64,000 nt of DNA, taken from positions 23,492,501 to 23,556,500 of the forward strand of contig CM057469.1 in the NCBI GenBank assembly GCA_030035585.1. Direction: 5' to 3'. The notes below the pieces were generated by a model. It was not told the DNA's origin. It did not search any database and saw only the letters and a list, made by a program, of their open reading frames with translations. How positions within the stretch are numbered: the stretch's first letter is position 1; each line of letters begins with the position of its first letter. Below are positions 1 through 12,452 of this stretch, piece after piece. Origin of the DNA: Dugong dugon (lineage: Eukaryota > Chordata > Mammalia > Sirenia > Dugongidae). The position numbers were made by a program, and so were the translations under genes.

Positions 1-192
1 TAGAAAGTAGACTAGAAGAGATTACCTTAGAGTTGTTCTCAAGTTCATTATCCCTTCTTCTTTAGAGAGCTTTCACAGAATGAGCATCTTGAAAGATACC
101 AGAATATAAGCTCCCTGAAAGCAGAGCATGTCTTTCCTCTCTGTATCCCATTCCCAGCACAGTGCCTGGATCAGCAAAATAGCTAACACTTA

Positions 193-305
193 AACCAGTT
201 GTCGATGATTCAATTCAGACTCATGGGCATCCCGTGTGTGTCAGTGTAGAACTATGCTCTATTTCAAAGGATGATTTTTTGGAAGTAGATCACCAAGCCT
301 TTCTC
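193..305 (-). repeat. AfroSINE fragment (type B)
   Basis: The stretch runs from accagttgtcgatgattcaa to agatcaccaagcctttctcc, the reverse complement of the 3' half of the SINE. It is diverged and lacks its tRNA-like head. Confidence 0.7.
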
Positions 306-536
306 CTTAGGATAAACAGATGCAGGAAGGAAAGCAGCAAGACATGAAGGCAGGAATGTGGGTAAAACTGTAACTTGCATTTTATACTATATTTATTTTT
401 ATCATCCTAGATCTAAAGCATTGGTTTTTAAACCTAAAAGAGTGTATAGGAATCACCTGAAGGGCTTGTTAAAACACAGGTTGCTGGTTCTGACCTCCAG
501 GATACAATAGTTCTAGGGTGAAAAAAAAAAACAAAC

Positions 537-742
537 TAAACCAGTTGCTGTCAAGTTAGTTCCCTCTCATGGCGACCCATGTGTGTCAGGGTAGAACTGT
601 GCTCCATAGGGTTTTCAATGGCTGTGACTTTTTGGAAGTAAACTGACAGGCCTTTCTTCTGAGGCACCTCTGGGTGGATTCGAACTTCCAATCTTTTGGT
701 TAGTAGCCAAGCACTTAATCGTCTGAGTCACCCAGGGACTCC
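537..742 (-). repeat. AfroSINE, full length (type B)
   Basis: The reverse complement starts with the tRNA-like head (gagtccctgggtgac), has a B-box-like gattcgaac element near 677 and ends in the shared tail. The centre contains aggtgcctcagaagaaaggc, which marks the longer type B linker. Confidence 0.85.
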
Positions 743-900
743 AGGTCTAGCACAGGACTCAAAAATTTGCATTACTAACAAGTTTCCATGGGATGCTGAT
801 GCTGCTGGTCCAGGGTCCGTATTCTGAGAACCACTGTCCAAGAGCACAGCAGAGTGTCTAGGAAAATGAAAACAAAACTGTATTCATTGTTTAATGAATA

Positions 901-1058
901 CCAAAAAAAAACCCCATCAAGTCGATTCTAACTCATAGTCACCCTAAAGAACAGTGTAGAACTTCCCCACAGGGTTTCCAAGGAGCAGCTGGTAGATTCG
1001 AACTGCTGACCTTTGGGTTAGCACCTGAGCTTTTAACCACTGTGCCACCAGGGCTCCA
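901..1058 (-). repeat. AfroSINE, short form (type A), with target-site duplication
   Basis: This is a complete short-linker copy ending in ggagccctggtggcac on the minus strand. It is flanked by a perfect 11-bp duplication, tttaatgaata, at 890-900 and 1059-1069, so the insertion boundaries are certain. Confidence 0.92.
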
Positions 1059-1223
1059 TTTAATGAATATGCAACCATTAATATTTTCTTATTTCTATTT
1101 ATTTATACCCTATCTGATTCTAAAAGAGTTTTAATCTTTTATAACTCTGAATGTATAAAATGTGAGATTTAAAAAAAAAAAAAGAGAACCTATTGAGAAA
1201 AATGGTACTTCTGTTCTATACTG

Positions 1224-1263
1224 CTGTTGTCAATTGTTATCGAGTCAATTCCAACTCACGATG
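1224..1263 (-). repeat. AfroSINE tail fragment
   Basis: About 40 bases (gttatcgagtcaattccaac) match the shared 3' end of the SINE and RTE. Nothing else of the element remains. Confidence 0.55.
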
Positions 1264-2965
1264 TAATTGGACAAATTTTAAACTCTATTCAAGCAAAAAC
1301 AGCAATAGTGCTCATCCTTGATAAATGATAGCATGTAGTGATCATCTGGAAAAAATAAAACTAACACCACATTTTCATGAATCTAATTCTAGGAGGAATC
1401 TATGCCACGGTTTTCTCTATAAGGGACATGAATTACAGCCAGTAGAAATCTAAAAATGCAGAAGATACAGAATTTTTTTCCCCAGTGGTCACTGTTTTTA
1501 CAACAATTCTCAATACAAACTAAGAATAAACTTTAACTCATTGGAGGCATTTCTGAGGAGAGGTAAACTAACACACACTTCAAGTATATTTCTTTTATCT
1601 AATCTGACACAGGATTAGAACTCTGAACACGTTAGAAGAAACGATAATTTCCCTGATAATCTCAAATAGCAATGGTCTCAACTGAAGAGCAGTCAGGGGG
1701 AGCAGGAATCTCACTCAAATGCTTGAAATCTCGACATTCTGTGTTGCTGATGAAGGAAAACACACATGCTTTAGGGATCAAATACGTCTATAGCAAGGCT
1801 CACATTCTATTTTGTAAATAAAGAGCCTGAATTATATTCTGTCAGACCAAGAGTATCCTTCTTGCATGTTCTCCACAAAGAATTAAATAAGGGACCGGAA
1901 AACATTCAGAAATATTGAGAGATGCTATTTAGAACCTCTTTTCAATGCTCAGAGAATAAGCTTAACAGTCACTGAAAATCAGAATATTCGTGTTCATACA
2001 CACACTAGAATTTTTAAGCTTCTGATCACATATTTTTCATCATTCATATGTTTAAACGTCTGGTTTGGGAAAAAAGGGGGATTCTTTTTCTTATGGGTTT
2101 TGTAGAGACTATTTTAATTCCATATTAGACTTGGATTTAGATGGAATTTATGACAGTAGCTCAAGGCTGGTGATTCTTTATCTGAGTCCCAAATGAATGA
2201 CCGTGTTCTTTCTGTACACACTGAGGATGTTATAGATTTTCTCAATTAAAATGGTAAAATGACAGTCCCAGCTTCCACGAACTTATAATAGTAAATAAAA
2301 CAAATTTCTGCCTTACATATTGGTCAAAACTACTATAAAATCATATTTGACAGCAAAGTTCATCTTTCATTATAGGAGAATAGTTTTGTTTATTACGTTT
2401 GACATTTTTCATGCAAACATACTTTTACTATTTCCACCTGTGTTAAGATCTTTTCTTAATCTCAGTGGGTTTTTCTTCTTTTTGGCAAAAGGTTCAGAAT
2501 AGTTTTTGATTATAGCTAGTGAGATATAAAGTTAGGCTCAGTTGGCACTTACACTGTGGTTTTTGCTTTAATACTTCTCTAGTATTAACTTGTATCTTAT
2601 TCTTTTAGAAAGATAATTTTGGGGGGTTGAGGGAGATTCAAGGGCTATTAGACATACGAATTAGTTTATAGAGAGTTTATCAAATCTCTTTCCTGTAAAA
2701 CTCATAAAACAGTGCAACAAAGCTATTTATATCACAGTGGTTCAGAATTATGCAAGACGAAGAATGGCTTAAGTAAGAAATAAGCTGTGGGAGATACATG
2801 GAAGGAATGGGATCAAGGAAACACATACATTGAGGGGAACAAAGGTCACAATTTTTCCTCTACTGGATTATTCCTATCTGGCTACATGCTATTTATCTCA
2901 CTATCAAAGAAAAAAAAGTCCTCAGTTCACATTGCCCTCCAGCTAATGTGCTCTCTCTATACATA

Positions 2966-3388
2966 CAAAGAGCCCTGGTGGCACAATGGTTAAGAGCTCA
3001 GCTGATAACCAAAAGGTCAGTGGTTCAAACTTACCAGCGGCTGCTTGGGAGAAAATATCGGGCGACCTGCTCTGGTAAAGATTGTTGTTGTTGTGTGCCA
3101 TTGAGTCAGTTATAATTCATAGCGATTCTACGTGACAGAGTAGAACTGTCCTGTAGGGTTTTCTAGGATGTAATCTTTATGGGAGAAGATTGCCTGGTCT
3201 TTTCTCCCACAGAGTGGCGGGTGGGTTTGATCCGCTGATCTTTCACTTAGCAGCCAAGTGCTTAACTACTGTGCCACCAGGGCTCCCTCCCGTAAAGATT
3301 ACAGCCTAGGAAACCCTATGGGGCAGTTCTACTCCATCATATAGGGTCGCTATGAGTTGGAACCGACTTGATGGCACACAACAACATA
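2966..3388 (+). repeat. AfroSINE (type C) split by a second SINE
   Basis: The plus-strand copy begins gagccctggtggcacaatgg and ends gacttgatggcacacaacaa. It is broken between 3083 and 3292 by an inverted SINE. The outer copy must be the older insertion. Confidence 0.88.
3084..3291 (-). repeat. AfroSINE nested inside another AfroSINE
   Basis: A complete minus-strand copy sits in the linker of the plus-strand SINE. The 9-bp sequence gtaaagatt is present at 3075-3083 and 3292-3300 and is the target-site duplication. Confidence 0.85.
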
Positions 3389-3399
3389 AATGTAAAATC

Positions 3400-4023
3400 C
3401 TCAAAAGAGCTGCCAATGCTGTTTCCATCTACTTTTCTGCCATTTAATCAGGCTTTTGTGCGTGATCACCGGGTATCACCATTTCCTCTAAGATCTCAAA
3501 TTTGAAGGCCAATTCTCAGTCCTTATCTTCCTCAAACTGGAAGCAGCATTTCACTCAGTTCTTTATGCCTCCTTCTTGAAGTACCTTCTTCACTTGGTCT
3601 ACCAGGCTACTCAGTCTGGCCCTGCTGCTCCGTCTCAGAACTCATCTTCTACCTTGCCCCCCTTGCTCACTCTGTTCCAACAACTTTGGCCTCCTTGCTC
3701 CTCCATGTTATTCCCTGGGCTTTGCCCTTGATGACCCCTCTGTCTGGAATGTTCTTCCTCTAGATACGCACTTGTTTATTCCCTCACTCCGTTCATGTCC
3801 CTGCTCACATGCTGTCTTCCTGGTTAGCGTATATAAAATAATACCACTCCTATTACTTCCTTCCCTTTGCCCTACTTTTTCATCAGAGTCCTTATCAGCA
3901 CCCAGTATATTTATTGATAACCTACTTCCCCTTCCACAAAGTTCCCTGAGGGCATGGTTTTTGTGCTGTTTACAACTCCAGGCCCCGGCACATAGTAGAC
4001 ACTTAATAAGCATCTATTGAATG
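3400..4023 (+). repeat. LINE-2 3' end
   Basis: The stretch has the ordered landmarks of the L2 3' region: a C/T-rich coding relic with ctgtctggaatgttcttcc, then gttccctgagggcatgg, then ggcacatagtagacacttaa and a short attgaatgac tail. It is an old, non-functional relic common to all mammals. Confidence 0.78.
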
Positions 4024-4598
4024 ACCTCATTAAACTATGTGGCCCGGTCATAGTTCAGAGTGAAGTGTGCAGAAGTGGTGTTCAAGGCTGAAAGTAAGTG
4101 AAAGAGGGCACTGCGGGGGTGACTACAGAGGAAAATTAAGAGTTGAATAAAAACATTCCTAATCTCCCACTCCCCTTCTGACTTGTTTCCCAGGATTTGT
4201 CTTGGGATTTCTTAGAAATCTACCTGTGGCTGGAGAACACTGATTTTTAAATAGTACAGCTTGGAGATCTCTCCCAGAGCAAGAAGGACGAAGGCACAAG
4301 GTGTGGACACCCAGCACTGGGAAGTGGTGAGAAGCTGAGAAGTATAATCTGTTGTGTAAATTACATCGCCCGTCAGGGTACAGCTAAAATAACAGATGAT
4401 ACATTGAGTGGGAGGCCGAATGAGGTCAGAAAAGTTAGAAATAGAACAACTGAATTACAGAACATTTGAAAGAACTAGGAACATCCTGCCAGAGCAAGAG
4501 AAAACCTGGTATCATCTTCATAGCTCATTTCAATATTTGAAGGTCCATTACATGGATAAGGTATTCGATTTATTTGCATGGCTCTAGAGAGAGTAGAG

Positions 4599-4800
4599 CC
4601 ATCCCTGGGTGGCACAATAGGTTAAGAGCTTGACTACTAACATAAAGGTTGACGGTTCGAACCTACCCAGGGGCACCTTGAAAGAAAGGCCTGATGATCT
4701 ACTTCTGAAAAATCAGCCATTGAAAACTCTATGGAGTGAGTGTAGTTCTACTCTGACACATACTAGGTTGTTGTGAGTCTGAATCAATTCAACAGCAGAT
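4599..4800 (+). repeat. AfroSINE (type B)
   Basis: It begins tccctgggtggcacaatagg, carries ggttcgaacctacccag as the B box, has the type B linker (gaaagaaaggcctgatgatc) and ends in a T-rich tail at about 4800. Confidence 0.85.
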
Positions 4801-5663
4801 TTTTTATTTTTATTTTTTAGGAGAGTAGAACTACAGCCAGTGAGTACGTGGTTCAGTCTGCCAGATCTCTGTGCATTCTAAGGAGGCACTTTCTGAAAAT
4901 TAGCACTATATGCTACAATGGAATATGGTACATAACACTCTCAGAAAGGTCTGACACAGTGTGGAGTAATCAAATCCATAAATACGTTTGTAGTAAACAT
5001 ATGAAACTCACACTAAGTGGGACGAGTAAAGACTATCAGTTGAGTTTTGCTAGCAAATAAGTTGCCATAAATTTAATGAAAAATTTTTCGGTTTCAGAGG
5101 TTTTTGGATCTCCAAATTGCAGCTAAAAGATTATGGCTTTGGATGATGAAACTATGGATAAAATTATATCTAGTGTAATAACTGTCCTCAAAATTTGTTA
5201 ACTTTTTACTCCTCTTAAGGAATTCACTAAGCAATCAGATAGAAAATGGAAAATGGCCACGAATAATTATTTGAATGTAAAAACTTCATTCTTAAATTTT
5301 ATAAGATCAGTATCATTATGCAACTTCATGATAGTAAAATATATTTTTTTAATGGAAATCAGCAATTTTTTTCCCTTTTCATTATATTCCACCAATTTCC
5401 TGATGGTCATGTTCTTGCCTTTCTAAGAGGTTGTGAATGGTCATGGGTTCTCATCTGAATAGTTGGGACACACTAGTATATAATCATCAATGATAAACTG
5501 TGTTGCAAGAGATTTTTTTTTCTTTACTAATAATAGGTGAAGTAAAGAGCTTTAAAAAACAGGAGCAATTTAAGTTCTCCTCATAATAACATCACTTTTA
5601 CTGACTTGGATTTGTATTCCTTCTTGAATGATTGATTATGTGTGATTTTCAGCGGCTCCCTAT

Positions 5664-5716
5664 CCATCCATCCACCCACCCACCCACCCACCCATCTATC
5701 CAACCATCCATCCACC
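5664..5716 (+). repeat. (CCAT/CCAC)n tetranucleotide repeat
   Basis: About 13 near-perfect four-base units alternate between ccat and ccac, with a few tat interruptions. This is probably a polymorphic microsatellite. Confidence 0.9.
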
Positions 5717-6219
5717 ACCTCTTGCTTGGTCCATGATAGTAAAAAGCAATTGCTTTTCCACCTTTATCTCTAATTTTCCATCAACATTATCTAGCCTTTA
5801 GTTCATGCTTGAGTCCTCTGTGCTTTTTACTTTACGTCTGACTTCCTATTTTCAATAGTTCCAGCTTCTTCTCAGTATGAACCCCCTTCTACATTTCCAA
5901 GGTTTGCTGATAGCTCTGTTTAACCCTTAACTAAGAAGGTCAAGATTTATAGAGAGAGCCAAAGAAGTACATTGTCCTTTAAATGATCGCAATGAATGAC
6001 CACAATACAATTTCTTTCAATGGCCACAATACAATTTTGTGTAGATGTATGTGAATAGGAGGTATATAATCTAATGGATTACAATCCGTATCTTAATGAA
6101 CTATAAAGATCAGCGAGGTTTAGTTGACTTGGTGAAGAAAAAGAAGAAACTACATAATGGTTTCATACTGGAGAAAACATAGGGTTTCATGGTAAGAATA
6201 CTTCATTAATAGCTTAAAC

Positions 6220-6335
6220 ACCATGTAATTTAGAGATTGCATCTCAACTGTACAAATCAGAAAACTGGCACTTAGCAAGATTAAATACCTTGCCCAAGGT
6301 CAACAAGTTTATAAATGGTAGCGCCTCAATGAATG
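6220..6335 (+). repeat. MIR fragment
   Basis: The order is a cagaaaactggcactta core, then taccttgcccaaggtcaac, then aatggtagcgcctcaatg. This follows the second half of the MIR SINE. It is old and diverged. Confidence 0.6.
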
Positions 6336-6469
6336 CTTTGGGATAAAAATTTAAGGAAGGGAAGTTGATGGAATAGAGTTGTGTGGGGTTTGGTTTCTCT
6401 GAATTTATTTAGTGTTAAATCTAATACTAGGTTTATTACTTTCAGAACAAACATTCATATATAAATAAC

Positions 6470-6685
6470 AGTGATAGCAGCTAATGTTAACTGAGTAGTT
6501 TCTATACATGAGAGACTGTGCTGAGTGCTTTATACCTCGTGTCTCACTGAATTCATTCCAGAAAGTGGACACTATTAGTACCTTCATTTCACAGATGGGG
6601 AAACTGAGGCTTAGAAAGGTAAATTAACTTGTCAAGGGTTATATAGGTACTGTCAGAGACAGGTGTCAAATCCAAGTTTTTTAAA
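6470..6685 (+). repeat. MIR element
   Basis: The stretch follows MIR from tagcagctaatgttaactga through tgctgagtgctttatacc to acagatggggaaactgaggc, then cttgtcaagggttatatagg. It is an old tRNA-derived SINE shared across mammals. Confidence 0.8.
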
Positions 6686-7161
6686 GAACAAGTTCAACCT
6701 TTTAGGCTTATTCTGCCTTTGTAAAAGGAAAACATTAAGAAAATTAAAGTCTGGTGGAAATAATCCTATATATAAATTCAGTACAGAATTATGAGTGCTG
6801 TTGTCTCAAAAACAACACACGAATTTAAGAATGCATTAATATCCACATATGACTTTTAAAATGAAAGTTTTTGAGTTATCTGTGAGCATCAAAAATTATC
6901 TTAACTGATGAAATACACTTATTGCCAAATATTCCTCATCTTATTTACCTCCCCCGCACACTTGGAAAACTTTAAAGTGGCCAAATGGAATTTTATCAAG
7001 CTTTCAAAAAATGTTCACCCCTAGGCCATAAGAATTTGAGGCCCAGAGGTTAATTTTTAAAAATAATTCCATGTCATAAAATGAGGATCATAGTAATGAA
7101 TATGTTTTTATTTCTGATATGCTTTCATTTAGCAGAATAAGTAGTATCTAAATATACAATG

Positions 7162-7328
7162 AAGTCCCTGGGTGGTACAAATGGTTAAAGAAAGCACTTG
7201 GCTACTAACCAAAGGGTTGGAAGTTCTAGTCCACCTAGAGGTGCCTTGGAAGAAAGGCCTAGTGACCTACTCTGACACACATGACATGGAGTCAACATGA
7301 ATTGGACTTGATGACAATTGGTTTTTTT
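7162..7328 (+). repeat. AfroSINE (type B, internal deletion)
   Basis: The head (gtccctgggtggtacaaatg) and tail (gacttgatgacaattgg) are present. The middle jumps from gtgacctactc straight to tgacacacatgac, so roughly 50 bases of the usual linker are missing. Confidence 0.82.
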
Positions 7329-7830
7329 ACTGGTAAATCTACTATGATAATGAAAATATTTAAAGATTAAAGAGGTAGTACCTCTACCTCCTTTTCTTTC
7401 CCCCACTCAATAAATTTGAGAGGCTAATCTCTAACAAAATTATCTGACATATTAAAATTTAAGAGGGTTGGGGATTCTCACTTACCAACTTCCACTTCTG
7501 GCATTTTTAACTCTAAATAAATGCCTATATGGCATGAGTATTCAATACATTCTTTTGAAAAAGAGTGAATGTCTTATGATCTAAACTAATTTTAAATTAT
7601 AACCTGTTTTCACAGTGATAGTAAATGCAGTCCGTCTTAGATGCCCATATTATAAAGCAACAGAGAAATATTAATAGAGCCTAAATATACAGATCAAAAC
7701 ATTCAATTATTAATATCACTACAGATATTCTATGTTTATTGAAAAAACAAAACAAAACAGTAACAACACCCTTATATCATGCCTTGTTACTGAGTGCTGC
7801 TACACATGCCTATCACTTGAGGCTTACCCT

Positions 7831-7926
7831 GACAGAGTACTAAACCAAGTACCTTATCTTCTCCTGCTCAGTGGTATTACTCCCCAGGACTTTCAATTTG
7901 GTGGAGACAAAGTTCATCTTCGGGTT
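7831..7926 (+). repeat. Unclassified repeat, arm 1 of an inverted pair
   Basis: This 96-bp stretch is closely similar to the reverse complement of 9091-9183; shared blocks include ctaaaccaagtacc and gagacaaagttcatct. The family is not one I recognise. It lies in otherwise unassigned intron. Confidence 0.7.
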
Positions 7927-9090
7927 AACGGAACTCAAGGGATCAGGAGCCTCTCTGTGGGAGCAAGAGCTAACTTTTCCTACAGGGAACACTCCAATCC
8001 CTAGTGCATCTCCAGAACCACTTTGGGGCAGAAGAATATTGTGAAGCCCAAGAGATGGCAGTGACCTACTGACCCTAGGTTCTTTCTGCTCACAGTAGAA
8101 CACCTCCAGACTCAACCAAGACTAATATTCCTCATAGAATAGCCTTTAAAGAAAGCTTGAACTTGCCTGTGTCTCCCAGGGATAGGGTAGGTGTATCTTC
8201 CAAGTGTGTGCTCGTCCAAGGGCACCTTTGTTCTCATCTGAGCCTTAGGTCTTTAATTCGATGGGCATAACCACTAGTTAACTCCACAAAATGCAATGGT
8301 GGAGGCAGCCGATTCTAGGAGAGGACAGCATGCACCTTTTGCAAATGCAGCAATGGCAGCCTCTCAGGATGTCCCTCACTCCGTAAGGCACAGTTATCCT
8401 AAGAGGACTTTATATAGCACAGCATCAAGTTTTAAATCATTTAAGGAAAGAATCTGTAAGGAGACATACCAGTCTTTTTTTCCAGAGAGAGATCAATGAG
8501 CTGTGGAGACACGTTGGCCAGGAACGCTTTCTTTCATCTAGATATAGAGTGTAACACGTGGGTGCCAGCTTAACTGCTATTCTTAAAGGAAGGGGGCAGC
8601 ATTTATAATCAACTGGAGGTGGAATATGGCCAGGGCCACGTGGGGGAGGATGGAGACAAAGATGATGGATTATTCAGAGAATGTTTAACATTACCCCACA
8701 AGATAAAATGACAGATGGAGCTGATTAAAGAAAAGTTTTCAAACTGTGAAAGATATTCAAGATACCAGGGATTCTAAATGTTTTATTATAAATCTTATTC
8801 AGGAAAAATAAAAGGAAAGGAAACAACCCAAAAATGCTCATAGGCTTCATATGAGACAACATTAAAAAAACGCCGAGGAGACAAACATCTGGTGTATCCA
8901 TATATTAACAATATTATAGTTAGAAATATTGAACTAAAAAAAAAGTCTTACATCATTTTGGGAAGAATATTAGGTGTAATGTTATTTTCATTTTTTTTTG
9001 GCCCTGCAATATTATTACTCTTAAAAATTACAAAATTATAGCTTCCAAAACACCAAGATTATCAGAATTTGATTTTATTAAAAAAAATCA

Positions 9091-9183
9091 AACCCAAAGA
9101 TGAACTTTGTCTCCAAATTAGAAGTCCTGGTGAGGAACACCACTGAGTAGGAGAAGAAATGGTACTTGGTTTAGTGTTCTGTG
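9091..9183 (-). repeat. Unclassified repeat, arm 2 of an inverted pair
   Basis: This is the inverted partner of 7831-7926, about 1.16 kb away. Small gaps such as ggtggagac against ggagac separate the arms, so the duplication is not recent. Confidence 0.7.
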
Positions 9184-9237
9184 AAATTATAATATACACA
9201 TAATAAATGTCATAGTTAGTATATATATAAAACATAA

Positions 9238-9255
9238 ATGATGATGATGATGATT
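9238..9255 (+). repeat. (ATG)n short tandem repeat
   Basis: Six atg units follow one another here. This is a short simple repeat with no visible context. Confidence 0.8.
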
Positions 9256-10018
9256 TAAAGACCCAAGATCCCTTTAAGGAGGAACAAACTGCAAACAATA
9301 GCTTTCCACAAACACCAAAGAACCCATATTACATGACATTAATTTGTAACAATGACTGTAGTTCAACCGGACATGGATTGACTAGAAATGTCAATATCCA
9401 AGGGCACATTATAATTCTATAGCTAGTTCTGTAGCCTCAGCATTGTTAATCTTCACTGAGATCGCACTGGCTAGTAAGTGCCATATAAGTGGCCTGTCTC
9501 CATTACTGTCTGCCTCAAAAAACCGTCTACTTCCCATGGGCTCAAAGTTCTTCTTACAAACTAGCAGCTGCTCATGGTTCAAGCTTCTAAGCCTGATGGC
9601 ATACGAGAAGCAGAAGCAGAAACCCAGAGCAGCGACTCTGTGAAAAGGCCAGTGGAGTGTCAGGTCCTATGCCAGTAATCAGAAAGCCAGGGGAAAAACA
9701 GGGGATAGGCAGCAGCACCAGGCAGTGAGCAGGGAGTCCTGCCCAAGGGGAGAGGGTTAATTAAACAGAAGTTAACGATGTGAGACGTCACCTAGAGCAA
9801 ACCCTGAAACATTCTCTTTTTTCTTATATTAGCCATTTAAAAATTATATCCACTTTTCCCCCTCCCCCCAATAATTACATCTTCTCCATTAGAAATAAAG
9901 GTTCTTCTATATATTAGGCAATAAAAGTTAAGAAAACTTGCATCATGTGACTCTTCCCATAGAGATCTGATTTAAAAAAATTTTATTCCTAACAGATTAA
10001 TAATTTCAAAATCCATAA

Positions 10019-10037
10019 ATACACACACACACACACG
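10019..10037 (+). repeat. (CA)n microsatellite
   Basis: About nine alternating ac units sit in an AT-rich stretch. Confidence 0.85.
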
Positions 10038-11245
10038 TAATGCCTACTGTATATATAGAAATATATATTTTTTTAACATGACTGAGATTTCCTGAAATGG
10101 ATTTACACACAGGGAAGACGCTGGCTCATTTTATTTCTATGGAGTCAAGCTATTGTAAATTACTAATTATCTAAATTAATGGAGATTTTCTGGCTTTGGG
10201 TTTACTGTTTGTGCCAGAAGACTGATCTCTAAAATTTCGATTTGGCTAATATTCATATTAGTAGTTATAAGCTTTGCTTTCCTTGAGCACATGCAGAACT
10301 ACCTGGGCACAGGAGTGTGCCAGGCAGGAAGACAAAGGAAACAATGCAGAATTTCAAAACTGTGAATAATCCATACAGAGCTCACTGAAGGTTTTGGTTA
10401 TGTACGATTGTGATCCGCTTTTATGCTTAGAACTCTAATGTGAACAGTCTGCTTACCTTTTTCTTCTTTGAAAAAAACAACCTTATTGAGGATAACTCAC
10501 ACACAACATAATTCACTCATTAATTCATTTTTTTTTTTAAAGAATATTCTCAGGGTTGTGCAACTATCACTACAACCTAAGTTTAAACATTTTCATTTCC
10601 CCTAAAAGAAACTTCATTAGCAGTTCATCTCCATTCCTGGGCCCCCTCCCCAACTCCCAGCCCCTAGCAACAACTAATCTAATTTTGTCTCTATAGATTT
10701 CCTATTCTGGACATTTCATATAAAAGGAATTATACAACATACTCTTGTGACTGGCTTCTTTCACTTAGCATAATGTTCTCAAGGCTCATTCATGTTACAG
10801 CATGTATCAGTACTTCATTTCTTTTTGTAGCTGAAGAATTTTTCATAGCATGGATATATCACATTTTATTTACCCATTCATCTGTTGATGGATACTCTGG
10901 TTGCTTCCCCCTTTTGGTTACATAAATAATGCTGTTATGAACATTTGCGTACATGTTTTTGCATGGATGTACATATTCATTTCTCTTGGGTATACACATA
11001 GCAGTGGAACTGCTTGGTCATACGGTAACTCTACGTTTAGCTTTTAGAGGAACTGTCAGACTGTTTTTCAAAGTGGCTGTAGCATTTTACACCCCCACTA
11101 GTGATATACGAGAGATCCAACAGTGCCACAATCTCGACATTTCTTATTGTCTGCTTTTTTTTTTTTTTTTTGTGATAGCCATCCCAGTGGGTGTGAAGTG
11201 GTATCTCATTGTGGTTTTGATTTCTATTTCCCTGATGGCTAATGA

Positions 11246-11442
11246 AGGAGCCCTGGTGGCACGGTGGTAAGCGGTGGGCTGCTCACCAAAAGGTCATCAG
11301 CTGCTCCGTGGAAGAAAGATGTGGTAGTCTGCTTCTCTAAAGATTATGGCCTTGGAAATGCTATGGGGCACTTCTACTCTGTCCTGTAGGGTCACTATGA
11401 ATCAGAATTGACTTGATGGCAATGGGTTAGGTTTTTGGGTTT
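11246..11442 (+). repeat. AfroSINE (type C) with 13-bp target-site duplication
   Basis: The copy is inserted in the old L1 and flanked by the perfect direct repeat tgatggctaatga at 11233-11245 and 11443-11455. The head, B box region, linker with ggaagaaagatgtggtag and tail are all present. Confidence 0.92.
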
Positions 11443-11481
11443 TGATGGCTAATGACTTAAGCATGTTTTCACGTGCTTATT

Positions 11482-11649
11482 GGAGCCCTGCTGGCACAGT
11501 GATTAAGAAATAGGCTGCTAACCAAAAAGTCAGCAGTTCGAATCCACCAGCCACTCCTTGGAAACCCTATGGGCAGTTCTACTCTGTCCTATAGGGTCAC
11601 AATGAGTCGGAATTGACTCGATGGCAATGGGTCTGGTTTGGTTTTTTTT
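11482..11649 (+). repeat. AfroSINE (type A)
   Basis: It starts ggagccctgctggcacagtg, has the B box cagttcgaatccacc and ends in a T-rich tail. It interrupts the same old L1 as its neighbour. Only about four bases of duplication can be made out. Confidence 0.88.
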
Positions 11650-12007
11650 AATTGGCCATTCTAGTTACTTTAAAAATTTTTATTTCATGCTCTCTCCAAG
11701 ACACACAGATCTTATTTTCTTTTTATGTCCTATGTTGAAACATACATTCTGAAAATGCATCAGTATTAATCTCCTTTCTTGGTTCCACCCATATCCGTCC
11801 ACTGCACATACGCTCTCGGCACATGCTTTAGAAATGATTCCTTTTAAAATTGAGTTTAATGCCTGATCATGCTTGCTTCTAAATCCTAACCAGACTTCAG
11901 CAGGCAAAACCAAGTGAGCTAACTGCTCTTTGTCAAAGAGAATAACTACTAACATGTCTTGGTCTAACATCTGTCATTATCCTCAAACCTGCTGTATAGG
12001 CCAATAC

Positions 12008-12027
12008 CAAAAAAAAAAAAAAAAAAA
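12008..12027 (+). repeat. Poly(A) tract
   Basis: This is an uninterrupted run of A. I could not assign it to a particular element. Confidence 0.8.
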
Positions 12028-12452
12028 GTAGAAATGTAGAAATAATCTCTTCCACCCTTATTTGTCATGAATAGTCTCCGAATATCCATTATTTACCCTA
12101 GGACCCAAGATTTTTATGTGTAGAAGAAACATTTTCCATTCCTCTAAAGCTTCCTTCACTCTCACTAATGGGGGCAGGAGTGGTGCCTGAGAGTGAAATC
12201 CTGAAGCAGAACAGAAGAAGGAATTCACCGCTGGTGAACTCCTCTGCTGAAGAGGTCTGGGTTAGCATGGGGAATGTCACAGTGGGCACGAACCGTTGGG
12301 AGCCTTTGGCTTCTAATTTTTTACTATCTTAAAAATCCAGGCTCTAGCAGAAGACTACACAAACCCTAAGCGTTTGATAACCATTACATTATGTGGAGAT
12401 TATGTCCTAAAGAAAATTTTTAAAATTCTAAATTACCTCTTAAAATAGTATC

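Larger units (their letters stand above)
10475..11672 (-). repeat. Old L1 3' end, split by two AfroSINEs
   Basis: On the minus strand this is the 3' UTR and the end of ORF2 of an old mammalian L1. Its plus-strand landmarks are ttggttacataaataatgctg, acccattcatctgttgatgg, gcagtggaactgcttggtca and ctcattgtggttttgatttc. Two SINEs interrupt it at 11246-11442 and 11482-11649. No intact frame remains. Confidence 0.8.

Noticed and set aside
2550-2600. Minus-strand ATTAAAGCAAAA motif recalling the formin-2 C-terminus (GIKAK), as a possible last FMN2 exon
   Set aside because: The codons on both sides do not match the expected basic tail, an in-frame stop lies just upstream and no AG acceptor is placed correctly.
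3708-4020. Overlapping frames of 101 and 82 codons on opposite strands
   Set aside because: They lie in an L2 3' end and have no recognisable product.
5664-5716. CCAT/CCAC tract as a regulatory binding-site array
   Set aside because: A simple tetranucleotide repeat with no supporting context.
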